DNA of 64,000 nucleotides from JAOXRU01 sp965247735 (GCA_965247735.1 CBDFHN010000002.1:4216001-4280000); one strand, 5' to 3'; positions 1 through 9,297 are shown, numbered from the stretch's first letter. Notes: generated from the sequence alone by a model not told the origin. Numbers and translations are program-made.

Positions 1-241
1 CATCTGCTCCAATTGCTAATGCTTTTCTTAGTGTAGGCTCTGTTTCAGATCCTCCAACATTTACAACAGTAACTGTTGCTCCTTGCTTTTCTTTAAACCA
101 CATGGCCCTTGTAAGTCCAAACTCATCATTAGGATTAATTACAAATTGCACCCCATTGGTGTCAAATTTAGTATCTCCTTCAGTAAAATTTATTTTGGAA
201 GTGGTATCAGGAACGTGACTTATACATACGAGTATTTTCAT
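1..241 (-). CDS. etfB: Electron transfer flavoprotein beta subunit, 5' part
   Basis: The first 80 codons of a gene that runs off the left edge of the window. The reverse-strand translation begins MKILVCISHVPDTTSKINF and continues with INPNDEFGLTRA and then VTVVNVGG, which is the nucleotide-binding N-terminal half of EtfB. With EtfA this protein forms the FAD/AMP heterodimer that passes electrons from acyl-CoA dehydrogenases to the respiratory chain in the cytoplasm. The start is the ATG at 241. It is divergent from pdhB, sharing a 185-bp intergenic region. The identification rests on recognised family sequence; only the C-terminal part is unseen. Confidence 0.88.
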   Translation of the reverse strand, partial: MKILVCISHVPDTTSKINFTEGDTKFDTNGVQFVINPNDEFGLTRAMWFKEKQGATVTVVNVGGSETEPTLRKALAIGAD

Positions 242-383
242 GTGTATTATGTGTTTATGTTTGTATAAAAATTTTCGTCACGAAGATACTCACTTATTTG
301 TTAAAAATACTATGCACGCATAATAAATTTATGTTTTATTTTTTGTGTTGTAATTTAGAGTGTGATATAAGCTATAAATTTAT

Positions 384-391
384 TATTTTTG
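384..391 (+). promoter_or_regulatory. Putative -7 box of pdhB (TATTTTTG)
   Basis: This matches the Bacteroidota housekeeping -7 consensus TAnnTTTG, 35 bp before the pdhB ATG. I see no convincing -33 TTG at the usual 17-23 bp spacing, so this is a weak promoter call. Confidence 0.4.
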
Positions 392-426
392 CTTTTCGAT
401 AACTAAAATAACATTCGACATTTCAT

Positions 427-1413
427 ATGAGAACAATACAATTTAGAGAAGCTGTTTGCGAGGCAATGAGCGAAGAAATGAGAACGGACGATTCTATTTA
501 CCTAATGGGAGAGGAAGTAGCAGAATATAATGGTGCATATAAAGCATCAAAAGGGATGCTAGAAGAGTTTGGTTCTAAGCGAGTAATTGATACTCCAATT
601 TCTGAACTTGGTTTTGCTGGTATTGGTGTAGGTTCAACAATGGGAGGTAACAGACCTATCATTGAATTTATGACGTTTAACTTTGCTTTAGTTGGAATTG
701 ATCAAATAATTAATAATGCTGCAAAAATTAGGCAAATGACAGGCGGACAGTTTAGTTGTCCTATTGTTTTTAGAGGTCCAACAGGTTCTGCAGGACAATT
801 AGGAGCTACACATTCTCAAGCTTTTGAGAGCTGGTTTGCAAATTGTCCAGGGCTAAAAGTGGTTGTACCATCTAACCCTTATGATGCAAAAGGATTGTTA
901 AAAGCTGCAATTAGAGATAATGACCCTGTTATTTTTATGGAGTCAGAGCAAATGTATGGTGATAAAATGGAAGTGCCAGATGGAGAATATATCATTCCTT
1001 TAGGTGTTGCTGATGTTAAAAGAGAAGGTACAGATGTTACTATTGTTTCTTTTGGTAAGATAATTAAAGAAGCTTATAAAGCTGCTGATGAATTAGCAAA
1101 AGAAGGAATTAGTTGCGAAATTATCGATTTAAGAACTATTCGTCCTTTAGATCGTAAAGCAATTGTAGCTTCAGTTAAAAAAACGAATAGATTGGTTATT
1201 TTAGAGGAGGCATGGCCTTACGGAAATATTGCAACAGAAATTACATATTTGGTGCAATCAGAAGCATTTGATTATTTAGATGCACCAATTATAAAATTAA
1301 ATACTGCTGATACTCCTGCGCCATATTCACCTGTATTATTAGCAGAATGGCTTCCAAATGCTGGTGATGTTGTTAAAGCCGTTAAGAAAGTGTTATATAA
1401 AGCAGAAGTGTAG
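427..1413 (+). CDS. pdhB: Pyruvate dehydrogenase E1 component, beta subunit
   Basis: A 328-residue protein, the normal length for E1-beta. It carries the family hallmarks: a GEEVAEYNGAYKASKG stretch near residue 30, DTPISELGFAGIGVG near residue 56, and the FRGPTG segment, followed by the C-terminal transketolase domain (IIDLRTIRPLD). With the alpha subunit it forms the thiamine-diphosphate E1 enzyme that decarboxylates pyruvate and acetylates the lipoyl arm of E2 in the cytoplasm. The alpha subunit is not adjacent here, so E1 is encoded at separate loci, as in many flavobacteria. The gene is monocistronic and ends at a clear hairpin terminator. A branched-chain 2-oxoacid dehydrogenase is the alternative, but the sequence fits pyruvate dehydrogenase better. 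Confidence 0.93.
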   Translation: MRTIQFREAVCEAMSEEMRTDDSIYLMGEEVAEYNGAYKASKGMLEEFGSKRVIDTPISELGFAGIGVGSTMGGNRPIIEFMTFNFALVGIDQIINNAAKIRQMTGGQFSCPIVFRGPTGSAGQLGATHSQAFESWFANCPGLKVVVPSNPYDAKGLLKAAIRDNDPVIFMESEQMYGDKMEVPDGEYIIPLGVADVKREGTDVTIVSFGKIIKEAYKAADELAKEGISCEIIDLRTIRPLDRKAIVASVKKTNRLVILEEAWPYGNIATEITYLVQSEAFDYLDAPIIKLNTADTPAPYSPVLLAEWLPNAGDVVKAVKKVLYKAEV

Positions 1414-1441
1414 CCAATTTAGACTACATTTGTGAAATAAT

Positions 1442-1479
1442 AAAAGCTTCATCAGTATTTTACTTGGTGAAGCTTTTTT
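1442..1479 (+). terminator. Rho-independent terminator of pdhB
   Basis: Inverted repeat AAAAGCTTCA...TGAAGCTTTT (1442-1451 with 1468-1477) ending in a T-run, 29 bp after the pdhB stop codon. Confidence 0.85.
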
Positions 1480-1618
1480 GTATGATATATCTTACGAAAA
1501 AAGATATGTTAGTTTAGTCTTTAATAAATAATATTAAGTACACTATCGTTAAGATTAGTGAAGAAAATTATGCTTTTGGCATTTTGTTTGATGAGTTACT
1601 TTTTTAAATAGAAATTGT

Positions 1619-4132
1619 ATGCAATTAAAAATTATATTAATTGGAGTTTTAACATTCGTTTTTGGTTTGGCTAATGCACAAACTAAGGTGAGTGGTGAAG
1701 TTATAGATGAGTTTAATAATCCTGTAGCTTTTGCAAATGTAATTTTTGCAAACTCGGCAGAAGGGACTATTACTAATGAAAATGGACGTTTTTATTTGGA
1801 ATCAGACAATGATTATAGTAAAATAGTAGTTTCCTTTGTTGGTTATGCCACTAAAGAAATTGAACTCACCAAAAAAGTTACCTATAAGCTAAAAGTTACC
1901 TTAGCAGAAGGGGAGCAATTAAAGGAAGTTATCGTTTATGTTGGTAGACAGTCTAAAAAAAATAATCCTGCTGTAGATATATTAAAGAAAATTTGGGCTA
2001 GAAAAAAAAGAAACGGTATCCGACAGTTTAAGCAATATGCTTATGATAAGTACGAAAAAGTTGAGTTCGATTTAAATACCATAGACAGTTCTTTAATGAA
2101 AAGCAGGCTTTTTAAAGGAATGGAGTTTATGTTTGAAAATCTGGATACTTCTAGGATTACAGGTAAAACATACCTTCCAATGTTTATTAATGAAGCAGTT
2201 TCTAAAGTATATGGCGATAATGAACTTAATAAGGAAAAGGAAGATATAACAGGGAATAAAAATTCTGGATTTAGCAGTAATCAGAATATAATAGCCTTTG
2301 TTCAAGACTTATACAATGAGTATGATATTTACGATAATTATTTAAAGTTTTTTGACAAAAGTTTTGTGAGTCCTCTTTCAAAAACTGGTGTTGATACCTA
2401 TAACTATGTGTTATCCGATAGTGCGTTTATAGATAACAAATGGTGCTATAATATTATATACTATCCGAGACGTAAAAACGAACTTACTTTTAAAGGAGAT
2501 TTTTGGGTAAATGATACCACTTTTGCAATAAAAGATATCAATCTTCAGGTTACCAAAAGTGCTAATATAAATTGGGTAAAAGAAATTTATATAGAACAAG
2601 AGTTTGATGTGTTAAGCGACTCCGTTTTTCTATTAAAACGTGATTATATGATGAGTGATTTTAGCCTTCGTAAAAAAGAAGAATCACGAGGAATATATGG
2701 TAAGAGAACTACTGTGTATGATAATTATGAGTTTGATATAGAAAAATCTAAAAAGTTTTACGACACAGAGATAGATCCTTATAATTCGTTAATTTATGAC
2801 AGAGACGATGCTTTTTGGAAGAAAAGTAGATTAGAAGCACTAAACAAAGATGAGCAAGGAATTTATAAGTTATTAGATACACTGAAGACTGTTCCCAAAT
2901 TTATGCGCCTATATAATCTTACATCAATTTTGGCTTCAGGTTATGTAGAGTTTGATAAATTAAATATAGATTATGGACCTATCTTTTCTACGGTAGGTTA
3001 TAATGATGTGGAAGGAATACGGTTAAGAGTGGGTGGGAGAACCTATTTTGGTTCTAATGACCTATGGAGGCTTCAGGGATATGCTGCTTATGGTTTTAGA
3101 GATGAAAAAATAAAGTATGGCATCTCAGGAAAATGGCTTGTAGATCGAAAAAACAGGATTATTATATCAGGAGGAAATAGAAGAGATGTAGAGCAAACAG
3201 GAGCTAGTTTAACAGCTACTACAGATGTTTTAGGGAGGAGTTTTGCCTCATCATCATTTTTGGCTACAGGTGATAATAGTAAGTTAACAAATTTAAACTT
3301 AACAGCAGCAGCAGTAGAATTTGAACCTGTTGGTAATTTAAAAGTTAAGGTTGGTGGTGTCTTTAAAACAATGCAAAGTGCGTCTCCGGAAACATTTAAT
3401 TTGGATTATATTGATCCAGATACAGGGAGTTTAACTTCACAAACAAAACAATTTGAACTTAATGTAGGACTTACCTATACTCCTAAAAGAAAAACATATG
3501 GTTTTGGAGTAGAACGTAGAGATGTAAATAGTGATTATGCTACTATATTTTTAAGCTATAGTAAAGGACTAAAAGGCTTTTTGGAAAGTGATTTTGATTA
3601 TGAGAAAGTGCAGCTGTATTATAAAAAACCATGGCAAATTGGAGGAATTGGAAGACTGCAGACAATTCTTGAGGCTGGAAAAACTTTTGGAGAGGTTCCA
3701 TTAGGGCTTTTAAGTGTTATTCCAGGGAATCAATCTTACTTTTCTATATACAACACCTTTACATTGCTTAACTATTATGAGTTTGTAACAGATACCTATA
3801 CTTCATTACATTTGGAGCATAATTTTAATGGAAGACTCTTTTCGCGAATTCCACTGCTTAGAAAATTGAATCTTAGAGAGATAATTGGAATAAGAGGTGT
3901 GTGGGGACAAGTATCCGATGAAAATTTAGCAATGAATGCTCCAGCTTTTAGTGTGCTAGAATTAAATCCTTTAGCACCAGCACCTTCAGATAAAATATAT
4001 TGGGAATATTCTGTTGGAATCGGAAACATATTTAAGGTATTCCGTATCGATTTTAATTTTAGAGGTAATTATTTCGATAATAAGGATGCTAGGCAATTTG
4101 GGATAACTGGCGCTTTTGGTTTTCAGTTTTAA
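1619..4132 (+). CDS. DUF5686 / carboxypeptidase-regulatory-like outer-membrane protein
   Basis: An 837-residue protein with a Sec signal peptide (roughly residues 1-20, ending LANAQ). A carboxypeptidase-D regulatory-like beta-sandwich follows at about 23-105 (VSGEVIDEFNNPVAFANVIF ... SFVGYA), and then a long region of the DUF5686 type rich in alternating beta strands. It ends in aromatic-rich strands closing with GFQF, typical of an outer-membrane beta-barrel. No catalytic motif is visible. The family is common in Bacteroidota and its role is unknown; localisation in the outer membrane is inferred. The gene stands alone, 205 bp after pdhB. The first ATG fits the signal peptide. Confidence 0.8.
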   Translation: MQLKIILIGVLTFVFGLANAQTKVSGEVIDEFNNPVAFANVIFANSAEGTITNENGRFYLESDNDYSKIVVSFVGYATKEIELTKKVTYKLKVTLAEGEQLKEVIVYVGRQSKKNNPAVDILKKIWARKKRNGIRQFKQYAYDKYEKVEFDLNTIDSSLMKSRLFKGMEFMFENLDTSRITGKTYLPMFINEAVSKVYGDNELNKEKEDITGNKNSGFSSNQNIIAFVQDLYNEYDIYDNYLKFFDKSFVSPLSKTGVDTYNYVLSDSAFIDNKWCYNIIYYPRRKNELTFKGDFWVNDTTFAIKDINLQVTKSANINWVKEIYIEQEFDVLSDSVFLLKRDYMMSDFSLRKKEESRGIYGKRTTVYDNYEFDIEKSKKFYDTEIDPYNSLIYDRDDAFWKKSRLEALNKDEQGIYKLLDTLKTVPKFMRLYNLTSILASGYVEFDKLNIDYGPIFSTVGYNDVEGIRLRVGGRTYFGSNDLWRLQGYAAYGFRDEKIKYGISGKWLVDRKNRIIISGGNRRDVEQTGASLTATTDVLGRSFASSSFLATGDNSKLTNLNLTAAAVEFEPVGNLKVKVGGVFKTMQSASPETFNLDYIDPDTGSLTSQTKQFELNVGLTYTPKRKTYGFGVERRDVNSDYATIFLSYSKGLKGFLESDFDYEKVQLYYKKPWQIGGIGRLQTILEAGKTFGEVPLGLLSVIPGNQSYFSIYNTFTLLNYYEFVTDTYTSLHLEHNFNGRLFSRIPLLRKLNLREIIGIRGVWGQVSDENLAMNAPAFSVLELNPLAPAPSDKIYWEYSVGIGNIFKVFRIDFNFRGNYFDNKDARQFGITGAFGFQF

Positions 4133-4186
4133 TAGAAAACCTAAAACATAATCTCTATAATATTATGGTGTTGTAAATGGATTTTT

Positions 4187-4194
4187 TAAATTTG
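4187..4194 (+). promoter_or_regulatory. Putative -7 box of ppa (TAAATTTG)
   Basis: Exact match to TAnnTTTG, 27 bp before the ppa start codon. No well-spaced -33 element is seen. Confidence 0.45.
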
Positions 4195-4221
4195 CAGACT
4201 TTTTCAAATTAAATAAACAAA

Positions 4222-4749
4222 ATGAGTAACAAAGAAGTAGAATCTTTTGATGTTTTAATAGAGATCCCTAAGGGAAGTAGAAATAAATACGAATACGATT
4301 TTAAATTAAAAAGAATACGATACGATAGAATGATTTTTTCTTCTATGATGTATCCTGCAGATTATGGTTTTATTCCAGAAACACTAGCATTAGATGGTGA
4401 TCCATTAGATGTTTTAGTTTTGGTAACTGAGCCAACTTTTCCTGGATGTGTAATGGAAGTTAAGCCAATTGGAGTTTTCCATATGGAAGATGAAAAAGGG
4501 CCAGATGAAAAAGTTATTTGCGTACCAGTTTCAGATCCAGTTTGGAATACAATAAAAGACCTTTCAGAATTAAATCCACACTTAATAAAAGAAATAGAAC
4601 ATTTCTTTCAAGTGTATAAGGATCTGGAAAAGAAGAAGGTAGATATAGGCGGATGGGGTAATCTTGATGAAGCTATAGATATTATTAAAAAATGTGTACA
4701 AAGATTTAAAGATAGCGATGTGCCTGTGGAAGAAGTGACTATCAAATAG
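4222..4749 (+). CDS. ppa: Inorganic pyrophosphatase, soluble family I
   Basis: A 175-residue cytoplasmic enzyme hydrolysing pyrophosphate to two phosphates, which pulls biosynthetic reactions forward. The active-site segments are all present: EIPKGSRNKYEYD near residue 14, YPADYGFIPETLALDGDPLDVL near residue 46 (this includes the family I signature with its metal-binding aspartates), and the C-terminal VDIGGWGNLDEA segment. The length is normal for bacterial family I. It is followed by its own terminator and then by hppA, so soluble and membrane-bound pyrophosphatases sit side by side. Confidence 0.96.
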   Translation: MSNKEVESFDVLIEIPKGSRNKYEYDFKLKRIRYDRMIFSSMMYPADYGFIPETLALDGDPLDVLVLVTEPTFPGCVMEVKPIGVFHMEDEKGPDEKVICVPVSDPVWNTIKDLSELNPHLIKEIEHFFQVYKDLEKKKVDIGGWGNLDEAIDIIKKCVQRFKDSDVPVEEVTIK

Positions 4750-4777
4750 TTAGCCATAACACATTATGTTTTATAAA

Positions 4778-4806
4778 AGCAGTAGCCTTTGGTTGCTGCT
4801 TTTTTT
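4778..4806 (+). terminator. Rho-independent terminator of ppa
   Basis: Hairpin AGCAGTAGCC-TTT-GGTTGCTGCT (4778-4800) followed by T6, separating ppa from hppA. Confidence 0.88.
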
Positions 4807-4822
4807 ATTGTTTCTGTTTTAT

Positions 4823-4830
4823 TACATTTG
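4823..4830 (+). promoter_or_regulatory. Putative -7 box of hppA (TACATTTG)
   Basis: Exact TAnnTTTG match, 35 bp before the hppA ATG and directly after the ppa terminator. This suggests hppA has its own promoter. Confidence 0.45.
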
Positions 4831-4865
4831 TTTTCAACTAATTAAATCAAAACCAATATATTACT

Positions 4866-7262
4866 ATGGAATCAATAACAATTTACTTACCAATTGTACT
4901 GTCTATCGTTGGTCTACTTTATATGCTTGTTAAAAAAGCATGGGTGATGAAACAAGATGCAGGCGATGGTAAAATGAAAGAAATTGCAGATTATATTTAT
5001 GAAGGAGCTTTGGCTTTTTTAAAAGCTGAGTACCGTTTACTCACATTTTTTGTGATTGGAGCGAGTATTGTCTTGGCAGGAGTTTCTTTTATGGTAGAAT
5101 CTACCCATATTCTCATTGTTGTTGCTTTTATTATTGGAGCTATATTTTCTGCATTTGCAGGGAATATGGGGATGAAAATAGCTACAAAAACCAATGTTAG
5201 AACTACGCAAGCAGCTCGTACAAGTTTACCAAATGCCTTAAAAGTGTCATTTGGTGGAGGTACAGTAATGGGGCTTGGTGTTGCAGGTTTAGCCGTTTTA
5301 GGGTTGACTTCGTTCTTTATACTGTTTTATTTTAAATTTATGGGCGGTGTTTGGACAAATACTGATGATATGACTGTGGTTTTAGAAACGCTAGCTGGTT
5401 TTTCTCTAGGAGCTGAATCTATAGCTTTGTTTGCACGTGTTGGAGGAGGTATCTATACCAAAGCTGCAGATGTAGGAGCAGATTTAGTGGGGAAAGTAGA
5501 AGCTGGTATTCCAGAAGATGATCCACGTAACCCAGCTACAATTGCAGATAATGTAGGAGATAATGTTGGGGATGTTGCAGGAATGGGAGCTGATTTATTT
5601 GGGTCTTATGTTGCAACAGTTTTAGCAGCAATGGTATTAGGAAATTATATTATTGGCGATATGGGCGGTGCAATAGATGATGCCTTTGGTGGTATCGGAA
5701 TTATTCTTTTACCAATGATGATTGCTGGTGTTGGAATTATTATTTCTTTAATCGGTACCATGCTTGTTAAAATATCATCAAATGATGCTAAGGAAAATGA
5801 AGTGCAAAAAGCATTAAATATAGGAAATTGGGCATCGATTGCTATGGTTGCTTTGGCCTGTTTTGGATTAGTATGGTGGATGTTGCCAGAAACAATGCAA
5901 ATGAGTTTTTATGGTGAAGGTTTAAAAGATATATCTTCAATGCGTGTATTTTATGCATGCCTTGTTGGTTTAGTAGTAGGAGCAGCTATTTCTTCTTTTA
6001 CAGAATATTATACAGGATTGGGTAAAAAACCAATTTTAAAGATCGTTCAGCAGTCAAGTACTGGTGCTGGAACTAATATTATTGCTGGTTTAGCAACAGG
6101 AATGATTTCTACATTTTCATCAGTATTGTTATTTGCTGCTGCTATTTGGGCTTCTTATGCACTTGCTGGCTTTTATGGTGTGGCATTAGCAGCTTCAGCT
6201 ATGATGGCAACTACAGCAATGCAATTGGCTATAGATGCTTTTGGTCCTATTGCTGATAATGCTGGGGGAATAGCCGAAATGAGTGAACAAGAACCAATTG
6301 TTAGAGAACGTACGGATGTCTTAGATGCCGTTGGTAATACAACTGCTGCAACTGGAAAAGGTTTTGCTATAGCATCTGCAGCATTAACTTCATTGGCATT
6401 ATTTGCAGCTTATGTAACGTTTACTGGAATTGATGGTATCAATATTTTTAAAGCACCAGTTTTAGCAATGTTATTTGTTGGAGGGATGGTACCAGTAGTA
6501 TTCTCTGCTTTAGCAATGAATGCCGTTGGGAAAGCAGCTATGGAAATGGTGGAAGAGGTTAGAAGACAATTTAAAGAGATTCCTGGAATTATGGAGGGGA
6601 CTGGGAAACCAGAATATGCTAAATGTGTTGATATTTCGACAAAAGCAGCATTAAAAGAAATGTTATTGCCGGGTATTTTAACTATAGGATTTCCTATTGC
6701 TGTTATACTTATTGGAAAGCTTGCTTATATGGATGATAATCTTATGGTAGCAGAAATGCTTGGAGGTTATATGGCTGGTGTTACGGTAAGTGGTGTATTG
6801 TGGGCTATATTCCAGAATAATGCTGGAGGAGCATGGGATAATGCTAAAAAATCTTTTGAAGCTGGAGTAGAGATTAATGGTGTAATGACCTATAAAGGGT
6901 CAGATGCTCACAAGGCAGCAGTTACAGGTGATACAGTTGGTGATCCATTTAAAGATACCTCTGGACCTTCAATGAATATATTGATTAAACTTACTTGTTT
7001 AATTGGTTTGGTAATTGCACCAATTTTAGGGGAACATAAAGTAGAAGAAGGTGTAGCAATCACTACAGAAGTTATGGAGGTTATAACAATAGATAATGTA
7101 AAGTCTAATGAGATTGCTATTGCAACTAAAGTTGAATCTGAAACTGATATAAAGGAAAAAGAAATTAATGTGGCAGACTTAAACCTAGCAAAGGAAGTGT
7201 CTTCTAGAGAAGATACAGCGGTTAAAGTATTGGTTACTGATAACGAATTACATCTTGAATAA
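4866..7262 (+). CDS. hppA: Membrane-bound ion-translocating pyrophosphatase
   Basis: A 798-residue polytopic inner-membrane protein with about 16 predicted helices that couples pyrophosphate hydrolysis to H+ and/or Na+ pumping. The pyrophosphate/Mg site DDPRNPATIADNVGDNVGD is present, with its spaced aspartates from about residue 228. The conserved GNTTAATGKGFA segment has alanine where potassium-independent enzymes have lysine, so this is probably a K+-dependent type (family knowledge). Oddly, after the last helix (ending near ILGEHK) there is a hydrophilic, Glu/Lys/Val-rich tail of about 75 residues that most family members lack. It has its own promoter box and terminator. Confidence 0.95.
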   Translation: MESITIYLPIVLSIVGLLYMLVKKAWVMKQDAGDGKMKEIADYIYEGALAFLKAEYRLLTFFVIGASIVLAGVSFMVESTHILIVVAFIIGAIFSAFAGNMGMKIATKTNVRTTQAARTSLPNALKVSFGGGTVMGLGVAGLAVLGLTSFFILFYFKFMGGVWTNTDDMTVVLETLAGFSLGAESIALFARVGGGIYTKAADVGADLVGKVEAGIPEDDPRNPATIADNVGDNVGDVAGMGADLFGSYVATVLAAMVLGNYIIGDMGGAIDDAFGGIGIILLPMMIAGVGIIISLIGTMLVKISSNDAKENEVQKALNIGNWASIAMVALACFGLVWWMLPETMQMSFYGEGLKDISSMRVFYACLVGLVVGAAISSFTEYYTGLGKKPILKIVQQSSTGAGTNIIAGLATGMISTFSSVLLFAAAIWASYALAGFYGVALAASAMMATTAMQLAIDAFGPIADNAGGIAEMSEQEPIVRERTDVLDAVGNTTAATGKGFAIASAALTSLALFAAYVTFTGIDGINIFKAPVLAMLFVGGMVPVVFSALAMNAVGKAAMEMVEEVRRQFKEIPGIMEGTGKPEYAKCVDISTKAALKEMLLPGILTIGFPIAVILIGKLAYMDDNLMVAEMLGGYMAGVTVSGVLWAIFQNNAGGAWDNAKKSFEAGVEINGVMTYKGSDAHKAAVTGDTVGDPFKDTSGPSMNILIKLTCLIGLVIAPILGEHKVEEGVAITTEVMEVITIDNVKSNEIAIATKVESETDIKEKEINVADLNLAKEVSSREDTAVKVLVTDNELHLE

Positions 7263-7278
7263 GAGTAAATAAAATTTG

Positions 7279-7312
7279 TAAAAAGCCGCATGTTACGATG
7301 CGGCTTTTTTTA
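7279..7312. terminator. Terminator between hppA and the sigma factor gene
   Basis: Perfect 11-bp stem AAAAGCCGCAT / ATGCGGCTTTT (7281-7291 with 7298-7308) with T- and A-runs on both sides. It can therefore act in both directions for the two convergent genes. It touches the stop codon of the sigma gene. Confidence 0.85.
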
Positions 7313-7840
7313 TTGGCGTTTTATTCCTTTTTTTATTTTCGAAAGCGCTTTAGACATTTGCGCTTCAACAGTTTTTATAGAAATATTTAAGGCAATAGCA
7401 ACTTCTTTATATTTTAAGCCCTGCATTTTATTTAAGATAAAAATCTCTTTGCACTTAGGAGGAAGTTTATCAATTTCTAAATGAATGCTTTTAATTTGAT
7501 TTTTAATAAAATCAGTATCTTCTTCAATAAAATAGTCCAATGCACTTTTTTTTATAGTCTCAATATAATTGAGCTCCTTTTTGGTGTTATTGTAATGGGT
7601 TATAAACTCAAAATAACATGCTTTATATAAATAGCTTTTTATAGAAGTATTAATTTGTAATGTGCGCTTGCTGTTCCAAATATTAAGCATTACATTTTGA
7701 ACAATATCTTCAGCCTGTTGTTTGTCTTTATTTAAGCTGTAGATATATGTGGATAACTCGTTGTAATACAGCTCGTATAAACGCCTGAAGACAAGTTTGT
7801 TCCCTTTTTTGAGTTCTTTTATTTCAGTTTTTTTTTCTAT
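7310..7840 (-). CDS. ECF RNA polymerase sigma-70 factor (FecI-like), non-ATG start
   Basis: The frame encodes about 176 residues if read from an ATA codon at 7840 (IEKKTEIKELKKGNKLVFRR, then LYELYYNELSTYIYSL and QQAEDIVQNVMLNIW). This gives a complete region 2 and region 4 (LPPKCKEIFILNKMQGLKYKEVAIALNISIKTVEAQMSKAL, a helix-turn-helix). The first ATG in frame is at 7690, inside region 2, and would leave only 126 residues lacking half of the core-binding domain. No ATG, GTG or TTG occurs in frame between 7690 and the upstream stop near 7907. It should direct RNA polymerase to the neighbouring SusC/SusD locus. Unusually for such pairs it is divergent from its fecR partner. Whether the true start is ATA, the base is an error or the gene is decaying cannot be decided from the sequence. 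Confidence 0.8.
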   Translation of the reverse strand: MEKKTEIKELKKGNKLVFRRLYELYYNELSTYIYSLNKDKQQAEDIVQNVMLNIWNSKRTLQINTSIKSYLYKACYFEFITHYNNTKKELNYIETIKKSALDYFIEEDTDFIKNQIKSIHLEIDKLPPKCKEIFILNKMQGLKYKEVAIALNISIKTVEAQMSKALSKIKKGIKRQ

Positions 7841-8066
7841 GGAAAAATGCTTTAGGAGTATTAGAAAATTGATAGGTTGTGTGACGAATTTACAAAAACC
7901 TTTACTTATTTGCTAGTGAACTTTTTTAATTCCTCTTTTCTGTAGATTAAGACTGGTAAATTGCAAAGTTTTTTGGTTTTTTTTAAGATAAATTGGAAAT
8001 AATTAACAAAAAAGTAAGGGTTTTAGTTTTTTTCATAGTCTTAATAGTATAATAGGATAATTTATC

Positions 8067-9221
8067 ATGAAAAACAGTGAAGATTTAGCAATAAATCGAA
8101 TAGTGAACTACCTCAATAATGAGATGTCCCAAGAAGAGTTAATCAGTTTCGAAATCTGGTTAAAAAATGACGAAAACCACAAGTTGTTTAAAAATTATGT
8201 TGTTGCAAACCATTATGTAGATCTTAAAGAAAAACATTTTGACGAGCAAGCTCCATTAAATTCGTTTTTAACAACAGTGAAGAAAAAAGAAAAAAGAAAT
8301 AGATTTCAACTATTAAAATATGCTGCTTTATTAGCAGGTATTGTATTTGGGGTTTCTTATTTTCTTAAAAAAGATAATATCGTAATAGATGAAAATGCTT
8401 TAGAAGTTACATTAGAATTAAATGATGGTAGCATTCAGCAAATTGCAGGTGCAAATAAAAATGTTATTATAAAAAATAATCTAGGCCAGGTTATAGGTGT
8501 GCAAAAAGAAGGCAAAATTGTATATACCGAGGTAGCCAATACAAAAGCTGATTTTGATAAAGATGAAATAAATACAATACGAATTCCTAATGGAAGAAAG
8601 TTTCAGTTAGTACTTTCTGATGGTACCGAAATATATCTTAATTCTGGTTCTGTGTTGAAGTATCCTTCTCAATTTATAGCAGGTAATCTCAGGCAAGTAG
8701 AGTTGGTAGGAGAAGCATTTTTTAAAGTAGCAAAAAACAGGAATGATGCTTTTATTGTAAAAACAAACGGAGTTGCTACAGAGGTTTTTGGAACAGAATT
8801 TAATGTTTCTTCTTATGAAAATGAAGATTTTTCAGAAGTTGTTTTAGTAGAAGGTAGTGTAGGTATATTTTATGGAAAAGAACGTTTTGATAAAAACACA
8901 GATCGCTATTTAGAACCCAATCAAATGGCTAAATATGAAAAAAATACAAAAAACATTATAATTAATACAGTTGATGTCGCTGATCATATTGCTTGGGTAA
9001 ACGGAGTGCTTTTGTTTAAAAATGAAAGTTTCGAGAGTATTATGAAAAAATTAGAAAGACACTATAATGTAGAAATAGACATTACTTATGAACAAATTAA
9101 AAAGGAAAAATTTACTGGACAATTTGATGTAGAAAGCATTGATAATGTGCTAAATACATTTAAACTAAACACTTCCTTTAATTTTGAAATTAATGAAAAT
9201 AAACTAACTATTAATCCTTAA
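8067..9221 (+). CDS. FecR-type anti-sigma factor
   Basis: A 384-residue single-pass inner-membrane protein. The cytoplasmic N-terminal domain (1-80) resembles anti-sigma domains of the family, a transmembrane helix lies at about 82-100, and the periplasmic FecR domain is at about 165-265 (IRIPNGRKFQLVLSDGTEIYLNSGS). A C-terminal DUF4974 domain follows (about 310-384, LLFKNESFESIMKKLERHYNVEID). In this family the periplasmic part receives the signal from the STN domain of a TonB-dependent receptor, and the N-terminal part controls the ECF sigma factor. It lies 123 bp upstream of a SusC with an STN domain and is divergent from the sigma gene. Confidence 0.92.
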   Translation: MKNSEDLAINRIVNYLNNEMSQEELISFEIWLKNDENHKLFKNYVVANHYVDLKEKHFDEQAPLNSFLTTVKKKEKRNRFQLLKYAALLAGIVFGVSYFLKKDNIVIDENALEVTLELNDGSIQQIAGANKNVIIKNNLGQVIGVQKEGKIVYTEVANTKADFDKDEINTIRIPNGRKFQLVLSDGTEIYLNSGSVLKYPSQFIAGNLRQVELVGEAFFKVAKNRNDAFIVKTNGVATEVFGTEFNVSSYENEDFSEVVLVEGSVGIFYGKERFDKNTDRYLEPNQMAKYEKNTKNIIINTVDVADHIAWVNGVLLFKNESFESIMKKLERHYNVEIDITYEQIKKEKFTGQFDVESIDNVLNTFKLNTSFNFEINENKLTINP

Positions 9222-9269
9222 AAACTAATACTATTATAAGATAAAAAAGCAGACTAAAAAAAAATCGAG

Positions 9270-9297
9270 GAATGCGTCAACATCCCCCGATTACGTG
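9270..9297 (+). other. Short hairpin in the fecR-susC gap
   Basis: AATCGAGG at 9264-9271 can pair, with one mismatch, with CCCCGATT near 9285-9292, in the 123-bp gap between fecR and susC. There is no T-run, so it is more likely an mRNA processing or stability element than a terminator. Positions are approximate. Confidence 0.25.

Noticed and set aside
83..268. Open frame of 61 codons on the plus strand
   Set aside because: It lies opposite the 5' end of etfB and has no family-like sequence.
7310..7690. A 126-residue version of the sigma factor from the first ATG
   Set aside because: The frame upstream is plainly sigma region 2, so this start would cut a conserved domain in half. The longer reading was preferred despite its odd start codon.
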